Source: Prevotellaceae bacterium
GTDB taxonomy: Bacteria > Bacteroidota > Bacteroidia > Bacteroidales > Bacteroidaceae
NCBI GenBank assembly: GCA_021153165.1
Contig: JAGKTZ010000015.1
Coordinates: forward strand, 1-33,151
Direction of reading: 5' to 3'
DNA: 33,151 nt
A program made the position numbers and the translations under genes. Under the pieces are notes generated by a model, which was given only the letters and a program-made list of their open reading frames with translations, ran no database searches and was not told the origin of the DNA. Each line of letters begins with the position of its first letter. Within the stretch, counting starts at the first letter, position 1. Of the stretch, positions 21,490 through 28,567 are shown piece after piece.

Positions 21490-23943
21490 TTACTTTTTTT
21501 CTTCCACGTCTTCTGCCTTCACATCAACAGCATGTTTGGCTTTGGTGTTGAGTAGTGCGTAGTCGAGCACCTCCTTGACGTCTTCGACAAAGTGAAAATC
21601 CAATCCACTGACATACTTTTCGCTGATCTCTTGCACATCCTTCATGTTTTCTTTGCTCATCAGGATATGCTTGATGCCAGCACGTTTGGCAGCCAATATC
21701 TTTTCCTTGATACCGCCGACTGGCAATACTCTGCCTCGCAGTGTGATTTCGCCTGTCATAGCCGTATTTTCGCGTACCTTGCGTCCGCTCAGTGCCGACA
21801 TCAACGAGGTGGCTATTGTGATACCTGCCGAGGGGCCATCCTTAGGCGTAGCGCCTTCGGGCACATGGACATGGATGCTCCATTGGTCAAAGATGCGATA
21901 GTCTAGGCCAAAATCATCTGCATGTGCTTTGATATACTCTAGCGCCAATACAGCCGATTCCTTCATCACATCGCCCAGGTTGCCTGTCAGTGTTAGCTTG
22001 GGTGCTTTGCTCTTGCTCACACTTGTTTCGATGAAGAGGATTTCGCCACCCACGGCAGTCCATGCCAGGCCTGTCACTACACCTGCATAGTCGTTGCCTT
22101 GGTAGATATCGCGGTTGTATAGGGGCTTGCCCAGCAGTTCTTCGATTTGCTTAGCCTTCAATGGCGTATTCAGATACGACACACTGTCGCCATCGATTGT
22201 AGCATCTTTCAGTGCTACCTTGCGGAAGACTTTTTCGATTTGTTTTTCCAATTGGCGCACACCGCTTTCGCGTGTATATTTTTCCACCAACAAGTCGATT
22301 GCGGCAGCAGAGAATTTCAGCTTACCACCCTCGAAGTTCACATTTTCGTGAGCTTTGGGGATAAGGTGTTTCTTGGCTATTTCTTTCTTTTCTTCGGCCA
22401 AATATCCTTCGACTTCGATGATTTCCATACGGTCGAGCAATGGACGTGGAATGGTACTCAGGGTATTGGCTGTAGCCACAAACATCACCCCTGAGAGGTC
22501 GTAGTCCAAATCCAGGAAGTTGTCGTGGAACGAATTGTTTTGTTCGGGGTCCAGGACTTCGAGCAGGGCCGATTGTGGATCACCATTATGATTTCTGTCC
22601 GAGACTTTGTCTATTTCATCGAGGACGAATAGTGGGTTGCTGCTTTCAGCCTTAATCAGCGCCTTGATGATACGTCCTGGCATAGCACCCACATAGGTGC
22701 GACGATGACCGCGGATTTCTGCTTCGTCGTGTACACCACCCAGCGATATACGGACATACTTTCTGCCCAGCGCCATAGCGATACTCTTGCCGAGCGAAGT
22801 CTTACCTACTCCCGGAGGGCCATACAGACAGATGATGGGCGATTTCATCTTGCCACTCACGCGTAGCATAGCCAAGTGTTCCAGGATGCGTTCCTTGACT
22901 TTTTCCAAGCCATAGTGGTCGCGATTCAACTGGCGCTCTGCATTATTCAGGTTCAGATTGTCCTGCGTCTTCTTGCCCCATGGCAGGGTGGTCAATGTCT
23001 GCAGGTAGTTCAACTGCACGTTGTAGTCGGGCGCTTGCATAGGTATGCGTTCCAGCTTTGCCAGTTCCTTTTCGAATGCCGCACGTGCCTTCTTGGGCAA
23101 GTTTGCCTTGTCAGCAGCCTTTCTCAATGCCACGACATCTTCGTTAATCGACTCACCCAGTTCGCTTTGGATATTCTTGATTTGTTGTTGCAAGAAATAT
23201 TCCTTTTGCTGTTGGTCCAGCTCCTCTCGTGTCTGCATTTGGATGTTTTGCTTCAACATCGCAAATTGATATTCACGATTCAGTATGGTGAGCAGTTTGT
23301 ACGCACGTTCTTTTTGGTCACTGATTTCAAGCAATTCAGCCTTTTCCTCGACCGAGAAAGGCAAGTTTGTGCAAATGAAGTTGCCCAGGAATACAGGATG
23401 ATTGATATTCTTGATAGCCAGGATAGCTTCTTCGCGAGGTGTTTCGCTAGCGCGGAGCAGACGCATTGTCGTTTCCTTGCAAGCATCCATCAGTGCAATG
23501 TATTCATTATCATCTTCGTCTGGCAAAATCTCTTCCAACTGATGCACTCGAGCGCGATGATAAGGGCGAATCTTAGTCAATTCCTCTAATTCAATACGCG
23601 AATAACTTTGCAGAATCACCGAAGTTGACCCGTGCAGGTCTATCACCTTCATCACCTTTGCTGCCACACCTACGGTGAATAGGTCTTCAAATTGTGGTGT
23701 TTCGATATTGGGGATACGTTGGCACACGACGCCTATCATGCCGCCATTCTTTTCGGCTTGGCGTATCAGTTTCAACGAGGATTCGCGTCCTACTGTCACA
23801 GGTGCCACGACACCGGGAAACAGGACCATATTGCGCAAGGGCAAGATAGGCAAAGTCTCAGCCACAGGTTTTGAAAAGAGTGTAGAGATATCGCCATCAA
23901 AATCTGCAATCAATGAAAATGTGCTATGTTCTTTATTCATCAC
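21490..23943 (-). CDS. lon: ATP-dependent protease Lon
   Basis: Hexameric AAA+ protease degrading damaged and regulatory proteins. Of 817 residues, the domains are: N-terminal substrate-binding (about 32-225, starting ETLPILPLRNMVLFPG), a coiled segment with QQQKEYFLQQQIKNIQSELG, ATPase with Walker A GPPGVGKT (375-382) and Walker B LFVLDEIDK, and the protease domain with DGPSAG nucleophile Ser705 and Lys748 in GGIKEK. The Ser-Lys spacing of 43 equals that of E. coli Lon. The C-terminal tail EDVEEKK is acidic and probably flexible. The 162 bp before tgt have no strong terminator, but a tandem TCATTGTCA-type repeat is seen near 21435-21455. Its regulation cannot be read from the sequence; a -7-like TAATTTTG is at 24038-24031. 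Confidence 0.97.
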   Translation of the reverse strand: MMNKEHSTFSLIADFDGDISTLFSKPVAETLPILPLRNMVLFPGVVAPVTVGRESSLKLIRQAEKNGGMIGVVCQRIPNIETPQFEDLFTVGVAAKVMKVIDLHGSTSVILQSYSRIELEELTKIRPYHRARVHQLEEILPDEDDNEYIALMDACKETTMRLLRASETPREEAILAIKNINHPVFLGNFICTNLPFSVEEKAELLEISDQKERAYKLLTILNREYQFAMLKQNIQMQTREELDQQQKEYFLQQQIKNIQSELGESINEDVVALRKAADKANLPKKARAAFEKELAKLERIPMQAPDYNVQLNYLQTLTTLPWGKKTQDNLNLNNAERQLNRDHYGLEKVKERILEHLAMLRVSGKMKSPIICLYGPPGVGKTSLGKSIAMALGRKYVRISLGGVHDEAEIRGHRRTYVGAMPGRIIKALIKAESSNPLFVLDEIDKVSDRNHNGDPQSALLEVLDPEQNNSFHDNFLDLDYDLSGVMFVATANTLSTIPRPLLDRMEIIEVEGYLAEEKKEIAKKHLIPKAHENVNFEGGKLKFSAAAIDLLVEKYTRESGVRQLEKQIEKVFRKVALKDATIDGDSVSYLNTPLKAKQIEELLGKPLYNRDIYQGNDYAGVVTGLAWTAVGGEILFIETSVSKSKAPKLTLTGNLGDVMKESAVLALEYIKAHADDFGLDYRIFDQWSIHVHVPEGATPKDGPSAGITIATSLMSALSGRKVRENTAMTGEITLRGRVLPVGGIKEKILAAKRAGIKHILMSKENMKDVQEISEKYVSGLDFHFVEDVKEVLDYALLNTKAKHAVDVKAEDVEEKK

Positions 23944-24444
23944 TATAATTATTCTAAGTGTTTATTACTTTAATATCAAACTCAAATTTCATTTTTATAT
24001 CATCGAAAAACAATTATGCAAATTGACTTGCAAAATTAGCATTTTTCTTTGATATTTTACTAAAATCCATTTTGAAAGTTTCAAAAAGGGATATTCTCTA
24101 TAATTTAGGATACAACATCTGAGCAAAAGGTGCCTATGTCGTGATAAATATCTATCCCATGTTCGTTTACGTTGTACATTGTGTTCTTTTATCTTATTCG
24201 AGATGTAAAATTTTCAATAGTATTATTACTCTGAAAAAAAATCTCGACAACTTTAGAGTTAGCTTTAAACCAAATATATGTTATTAGTCCTACCCCTCCC
24301 CCAAAAAATAGCAAAAAGTCTATTGTAAAAACTTTGCGTTATCTCGTCAAAAAAAACCAAGAGCTTTTTTAAAAAAAGTCTTGGTTTTTTAAAAATACAG
24401 AACGGTTTTTTGACACGTTCTCGATGTTATGCTAAATTTTCGTA
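23944..24444. other. Gene-free A/T-rich region between the GGGtGRT operon and lon
   Basis: I see no gene in these 500 bases. The lon-proximal side has a minus-strand -7-like box TAATTTTG (24038-24031) with a weak -33. The far side has the A/T hairpin at 24351-24390 that probably ends the GGGtGRT transcript. A C-rich stretch at about 24290-24302 and several A-runs stand between. Confidence 0.5.
24351..24390 (-). terminator. A/T-rich hairpin terminator after the GGGtGRT gene, repeat copy 3
   Basis: AAAAAACCAAGA pairs with TCTTGGTTTTTT, with a two-base mismatch and then a TTTTTT/AAAAAA extension toward the tip. U-runs exist on both strands, so it could work in both directions. It stands 55 bp beyond the GGGtGRT stop and resembles the hairpins at 271-309 and 8028-8100. 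Confidence 0.6.
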
Positions 24445-25464
24445 TTACTTCTTGTTGAGGAAGAGGTCAGCTTGAACAGCGCAAGCTACTGTACATCCTA
24501 CCATTGGGTTGTTACCAATACCGAGGAAGCCCATCATTTCAACGTGTGCAGGTACTGATGAAGAACCAGCAAATTGAGCATCAGAGTGCATACGACCGAG
24601 GGTATCAGTCATACCATAAGATGCAGGACCAGCAGCCATATTATCTGGGTGAAGTGTACGACCAGTACCACCACCAGAAGCTACTGAGAAGTAAGGCTTA
24701 CCAGCGAGTACACGTTCCTTCTTGTAAGTACCAGCTACTGGGTGTTGGAAACGAGTAGGGTTAGTAGAGTTACCTGTGATTGATACGTCTACATCTTCCT
24801 TCCAAAGGATAGATACACCTTCGCGTACATCGTCAGCACCATAGCAGTTTACAGCTGCACGTGGGCCATTGCTATATGCAATGCGTTGTACTTCATTAAG
24901 TTCGCCTGTGAAGTAGTCAAACTTAGTTTGTACATAAGTAAAACCATTGATACGGCTAATGATCATAGCAGCATCCTTACCAAGACCACAGAGGATGCAA
25001 CGCAAAGGTTTGTCTGCAGGTCTTGACTTGTTAGCCATTTGTGCGATTTTAATAGCACCTTCAGCAGCAGCAAATGATTCGTGACCAGCAAGGAAAGCGA
25101 AACATTTAGTGTCTTCTGAGAGCAAGCGAGCTGCCAATTGTCCGTGGCCAATACCTACCTTGCGGTCGTCAGCTACTGAACCTGGTACACAGAATGCTTG
25201 CAAGCCTTCGCCGATATATTCAGCTGCTTCTACAGCATTTTTAGCCTTTTCCTTCAATGCGATAGCAGTACCTACTACATAAGCCCACTTAGCATTTTCG
25301 AAGCAAATCATTTGTGTTTCTTCGCAAGTTTGATAGGGATCAAGTCCTGCTTCTTCACAGATTTGGTTAGCTTCTTCGATAGATGAGATACCGTGTGAGT
25401 TCAAACAAGCCAGAATTTGCTTGATACGACGGTCTTGACTTTCAAATTTTACTTCTCTAATCAT
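24445..25464 (-). CDS. GGGtGRT protein (conserved, function unknown)
   Basis: Protein of 339 residues named after its conserved SVASGGGTGRTLHPDN block (GGGTGRT at 264-270), which I recognise as the GGGtGRT family. No reaction is known to me. Visible features are CILCGLGKDAAMIISRING with a Cys156-x-x-Cys159 pair, GIGHGQL and FLAGHESFAAAEGA, and a C-terminal GIGNNPMVGCTVACAV with Cys324 and Cys328. There is no signal peptide or membrane helix, so it is probably cytoplasmic. It follows the NifU-like gene by 20 bp and has a perfect Shine-Dalgarno AAGGAGG (25481-25475) 10 bases before its ATG, rare in this phylum. That, and the regular codon use, suggest high expression. An iron-sulfur or metal role is inferred from the partner. 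Confidence 0.82.
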   Translation of the reverse strand: MIREVKFESQDRRIKQILACLNSHGISSIEEANQICEEAGLDPYQTCEETQMICFENAKWAYVVGTAIALKEKAKNAVEAAEYIGEGLQAFCVPGSVADDRKVGIGHGQLAARLLSEDTKCFAFLAGHESFAAAEGAIKIAQMANKSRPADKPLRCILCGLGKDAAMIISRINGFTYVQTKFDYFTGELNEVQRIAYSNGPRAAVNCYGADDVREGVSILWKEDVDVSITGNSTNPTRFQHPVAGTYKKERVLAGKPYFSVASGGGTGRTLHPDNMAAGPASYGMTDTLGRMHSDAQFAGSSSVPAHVEMMGFLGIGNNPMVGCTVACAVQADLFLNKK

Positions 25465-25474
25465 AATTGCAAAT

Positions 25475-25481
25475 CCTCCTT
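25475..25481 (-). promoter_or_regulatory. Perfect Shine-Dalgarno AAGGAGG before the GGGtGRT gene
   Basis: On the minus strand AAGGAGG lies 10 bases before the ATG at 25464. Nearly all other starts in the window lack a recognisable Shine-Dalgarno, as is typical for Bacteroidota, so this site is exceptional and supports the start. Confidence 0.7.
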
Positions 25482-25484
25482 ATT

Positions 25485-26186
25485 TTATTCGTGACGGGGG
25501 TCAATTGATTTAACAACACCATCTTCAGCCTTAGTACGGCCGTAGGTACCTGTTACACTCTTCAAGGCTTCGTCTGCAGGCACACCCTTCTTGATAGCGT
25601 CCATAAACTTGCCCATGTGTACAAATTCGTAACCACATACTTGGTCATCCTTGTCAAGGAACATCTTAGTGATGTAACCTTCTGTCAATTGCAAGTAGCG
25701 AGAACCTTTCACCTTAGTACCATAAAGAGTACCTGTTTGTGAAATCAAGCCCTTACCCAAGTCTTCGAGACCAGCACCGATTACAAGACCACCTTCTGAG
25801 AAAGCAGATTGTGTACGACCATACACGATTTGCAAGAAGAGTTCACGCATAGCAGTGTTGATAGCATCACACACAAGGTCAGTGTTCAATGCTTCGAGAA
25901 TAGTCTTACCTGGAAGGATTTCACTAGCCATAGCAGCAGAGTGAGTCATACCAGAGCAACCAATAGTTTCAATCAAGCATTCTTCGATCACACCTTCCTT
26001 CACATTCAAAGTGAGCTTACATGCACCTTGTTGTGGAGCACACCAACCCACACCGTGAGTCAGACCAGAGATGTCTTTGATTTCCTTAGCTTGCACCCAC
26101 TTTCCTTCCTCGGGGATAGGAGCGGGACCATGGTTGGGGCCTTTAGCCACGCAACACATGTTTTGTACTTCGTGAGAATATTCCAT
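25485..26186 (-). CDS. NifU/IscU-like iron-sulfur cluster assembly scaffold-family protein
   Basis: Protein of 233 residues whose middle resembles the NifU/IscU N-terminal scaffold: GWCAPQQGACKLTLNVKEG (Cys49, Cys56), IEECLIETIGCSGMTHSAAMASEIL (Cys70, Cys77) and LVCDAIN (Cys106). The spacing recalls the three cluster-binding cysteines of IscU. The N-terminal 40 residues (with Cys11-Cys12) and the C-terminal 110 residues are not part of classical IscU. I know this protein only as the constant neighbour of the GGGtGRT protein. It is the first gene of the pair, 20 bp before the second. A -7 box TAACTTTG (26239-26232) stands 45 bp upstream. A role distinct from general Fe-S assembly is plausible but unproven. 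Confidence 0.78.
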   Translation of the reverse strand: MEYSHEVQNMCCVAKGPNHGPAPIPEEGKWVQAKEIKDISGLTHGVGWCAPQQGACKLTLNVKEGVIEECLIETIGCSGMTHSAAMASEILPGKTILEALNTDLVCDAINTAMRELFLQIVYGRTQSAFSEGGLVIGAGLEDLGKGLISQTGTLYGTKVKGSRYLQLTEGYITKMFLDKDDQVCGYEFVHMGKFMDAIKKGVPADEALKSVTGTYGRTKAEDGVVKSIDPRHE

Positions 26187-26231
26187 ATTTAAAAAATTAA
26201 GTGAATGGATTTATAAAATCATATTTCACGG

Positions 26232-26260
26232 CAAAGTTAATAAATATTTAGATACGGCAC
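26232..26260 (-). promoter_or_regulatory. Probable promoter of the NifU-like/GGGtGRT operon
   Basis: A TAACTTTG -7 box (26239-26232 on minus) is identical to that of dapA. The -33 position has only GTG (26260-26258), 18 bp upstream, so the -33 element is weak. Leader length is about 45 bases. Confidence 0.5.
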
Positions 26261-26456
26261 ACTTTATGTGTGATTTTTTTGGAACAGTTGAGGGATTTTA
26301 TTATTCAAATGATGAGGTTTTATATTTTATCATTGAATGTTTAACCTAAATCATTCAACTTCCATTATTTTAAGCATTATAAAATTCAGACCAAAATCGG
26401 GGATACGATAGTAATGACTTAGATGGGTATGAAAGAGCGAAGATAGATCAACAATA

Positions 26457-26499
26457 AAGTGACCTCAAAAGTTTCGATAAAAAACTTCTGGGGTCACTT
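26457..26499 (-). terminator. Long-stem terminator of the M23 peptidase gene
   Basis: An 18-bp stem, with AAGTGACC (26457-26464) against GGTCACTT (26492-26499) at its base, has one wobble and one mismatch and a 7-base loop. On the minus strand it is followed by TTATTGTT. A T6 run at 26505-26510 on the other side allows bidirectional use. Confidence 0.65.
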
Positions 26500-26532
26500 C
26501 ACTCTTTTTTAAGGGTTTATTTATTTAAGTAG

Positions 26533-27453
26533 TTAATACTTCAACAAACGTCCAGCTTTAACAATAGTATTTGCTTTGATATTATTTTGTTTGCATAATT
26601 GCTCAACACTTACACCTAATTTCTTGGCAATATTTGGTAGACTTTCTCCAGCCTTAACCTTGTACCAATGCTTGCCTGTATTCGTACTTGCTGATTCAGA
26701 TGTTGTTGCTTTTTTATTTCCTGCACTAGCCATCTTATTATAGTTGGCCTGTGATGCAGTTTTATTGAATACATAAAAGTCATTAGTCACGTCTCGCATT
26801 GCAAAGTTAAAAAGTAATTCGGGATTGATAGGGTGTCCCATGATACGTGTTTCGAAGTGCAAGTGCGAACCAAAAGAGCGTCCCGTATTACCGCCAAGAC
26901 CAATTGGTTGGCCAGCTTTTACAACTTGATTGATATTTACCAACTGTTTAGAAAGGTGGCCGTAGATTGTTTCAAGGCCATTTTCATGTCTTAATACGAG
27001 ATAATACCCATATCCATTAGCATCGTATTTCTTTATACGGACTTTGCCATCAAACGCGGCATAGATAGTATCACCTGTATAAACTTTTAAATCAACACCT
27101 TTATGCATTCTTCCAAACCGTGGTCTGTAACCAAATTTGCTCGTTACTTTAGCATATTTTTTGTTAGGGACTGGAATATAAAATCCCCTAAGGTCAATCT
27201 TGTATGTATTGGGTATGCTGCTTGAACTATAGCAAAAGGGATTCATAGTATTCCAATTGCTGCCATAAATATTTTCTGAGAAATTTTTTTCAAATCGTTC
27301 TTGTGCTATACGCTCCAAAGCCACAGAATCGACCGCCTTCATTTTGCGATCAATTGGCGCTTGGTCAGCTAACAAATCTTGTGCTTGAGTGGCGAGTGAA
27401 GAAATACTAAGGAAAAGCATCGCCGCTACTTTTCCAAAAGACTTTAAATTCAT
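26533..27453 (-). CDS. Secreted M23 (LytM) peptidase with LysM domain
   Basis: Predicted periplasmic peptidoglycan endopeptidase or amidase activator. Of 306 residues, with a signal peptide at 1-24 (ATQAQ cleavage). The LytM domain (about 103-212) keeps the zinc and catalytic residues: His117 and Asp121 in HKGVDL, His166 in YGHL, and His197/His199 in GSHLHFE. So it should be enzymatically active, unlike EnvC-type activators that lost them. A Ser/Thr/Lys-rich linker leads to a LysM domain (about 262-306, WYKVKAGESLPNIAKKLGV) that binds glycan strands. It is a single gene with its own promoter (27486-27516) and a strong hairpin terminator (26457-26499). Confidence 0.93.
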   Translation of the reverse strand: MNLKSFGKVAAMLFLSISSLATQAQDLLADQAPIDRKMKAVDSVALERIAQERFEKNFSENIYGSNWNTMNPFCYSSSSIPNTYKIDLRGFYIPVPNKKYAKVTSKFGYRPRFGRMHKGVDLKVYTGDTIYAAFDGKVRIKKYDANGYGYYLVLRHENGLETIYGHLSKQLVNINQVVKAGQPIGLGGNTGRSFGSHLHFETRIMGHPINPELLFNFAMRDVTNDFYVFNKTASQANYNKMASAGNKKATTSESASTNTGKHWYKVKAGESLPNIAKKLGVSVEQLCKQNNIKANTIVKAGRLLKY

Positions 27454-27485
27454 TGGCGTAACGTGTATGTTGTTATTAACGACTG

Positions 27486-27516
27486 CAAAATTACTTAATT
27501 TTTATCAAACAGACAA
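27486..27516 (-). promoter_or_regulatory. Bacteroidota-type promoter of the M23 gene
   Basis: On the minus strand TTG (27516-27514) and TAATTTTG (27493-27486) are separated by 20 bp. The -7 box lies 32 bp upstream of the ATG at 27453. Confidence 0.6.
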
Positions 27517-27680
27517 CCTTGGTATATGAAAATCTTTAAGATTTTGTGTATTTTTAAGAACTAAAAAAGGTTTTATAAAATATTGTTAATAAGGAGTTTT
27601 CTTACCCAGGATTAGTTTTTAATTTAATAATTTAATTGAATAATAAACTGTTTATAAGGTAAATAAAGAACTATGCTAAA

Positions 27681-28382
27681 CTATATATATAGATCCTTAG
27701 TTAACTTTTTGTAATTTTCTGAACGTTCATTATTGTGATTAGATAGTACTAATGTCTCATTTTTTACAGGGTCTTCTACCACAAAGTTTACAAAATGCAA
27801 CAAGACACGTTTGGGCGTTTTGCCTTTTTTTGTCACAATATTAGTCCTTCTAACTAACGTCAGTCCCTGCTTATTAGTTTCTGATATAAAATTGTCAATC
27901 TCTGAAAAGGGAATGATTACTTGTAAAGAAGCTTTATCAGTCATCATTCTCTTTGCATGTTTGACAAGATCAGAGAAAGGCAAGGATTTGCTATTTCTTG
28001 CCAAAGATCTTCTCAGTGATGGTGAAAGCGTTTCTTCGGTAAAGTAGGGAGGATTGGACAAGATACAATTGAATTTTATATGTGGTTGGTAGTCATACAG
28101 ATCGCAATGTGCTGCCTTGAGTTTTGCTGAAAATGGGGATTGTTGAAAATTAATATTTGCCTCCACGACAGAGTCTTTATCTATGTCTATACCAATGATG
28201 TTTGTAGACATTGTTCTTTGTGCTACAATTAAACTTATGACGCCGCAACCACATCCAATTTCTAAAATATTAGTTGCGTCCGATATATCACACCATGCTC
28301 CTAGAAGCACAGCATCAGTTCCAACTTTCATAGAACTATTGTCATGTTCAACCTTGAATTTTTTAAAAGAAAAATATGACAT
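27681..28382 (-). CDS. trmN6: tRNA1(Val) (adenine(37)-N6)-methyltransferase
   Basis: Class I SAM-dependent methyltransferase of 233 residues modifying A37 of tRNA-Val in E. coli (YfiC). It shows the N-terminal FSFKKFKVEHDNSSMKVGTDAVLLGAW block typical of the family, the SAM-binding ILEIGCGCGVISLIVAQR, the acidic GIDIDKDSV, and the catalytic SNPPYF motif of adenine-N6 methylases. The start is the ATG at 28382; an earlier in-frame ATG at 28406 lies inside the promoter's -7 box (28411-28404). It is transcribed divergently from the Clp ATPase gene and stands alone. The target tRNA in this phylum is inferred from the family. The 227-bp space to the M23 gene has no recognisable gene. Confidence 0.88.
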   Translation of the reverse strand: MSYFSFKKFKVEHDNSSMKVGTDAVLLGAWCDISDATNILEIGCGCGVISLIVAQRTMSTNIIGIDIDKDSVVEANINFQQSPFSAKLKAAHCDLYDYQPHIKFNCILSNPPYFTEETLSPSLRRSLARNSKSLPFSDLVKHAKRMMTDKASLQVIIPFSEIDNFISETNKQGLTLVRRTNIVTKKGKTPKRVLLHFVNFVVEDPVKNETLVLSNHNNERSENYKKLTKDLYI

Positions 28383-28403
28383 AATTTCCGATAAAATATA
28401 CTG

Positions 28404-28434
28404 CAAAGTTAATCCAAGAATCTTGATTTGGCAA
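28404..28434 (-). promoter_or_regulatory. trmN6: Bacteroidota-type promoter of trmN6
   Basis: On the minus strand TTG (28434-28432) and TAACTTTG (28411-28404) are separated by 20 bp, 21 bp before the ATG at 28382. This settles the start codon choice. Confidence 0.65.
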
Positions 28435-28474
28435 TTTATTTATTTAAAAAGTAAAGCAATTTAATTTTTTATGT

Positions 28475-28482
28475 TATCTTTG
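28475..28482 (+). promoter_or_regulatory. Probable -7 element of the Clp ATPase gene
   Basis: TATCTTTG matches TAnnTTTG. No clear -33 TTG is visible 19-21 bp upstream, which may mean an activator or a different sigma factor. The leader of about 80 bases holds a GC-rich imperfect hairpin (about 28499-28516). Confidence 0.5.
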
Positions 28483-28567
28483 CGCTCAATATAGAATTGT
28501 GTGCGTACGCGCACGCATATATAGCATGTGCACCATGCTTAGATATTTAGTTTTAAACTACACAAAT

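Larger units (their letters stand above)
26187..26532. other. Intergenic region upstream of the NifU-like/GGGtGRT operon
   Basis: I see no gene in these 346 bases. They hold the operon's probable promoter (26232-26260) on one side and the 18-bp-stem terminator of the M23 gene (26457-26499) on the other. The middle part is A/T-rich without clear structure. Confidence 0.5.

Noticed and set aside
22876..23589. Plus-strand open frame of 237 codons opposite lon
   Set aside because: It lies fully antisense to the well-conserved lon gene, has a Gln/Phe/Cys-rich composition typical of a reversed coding frame, and shows no motif.
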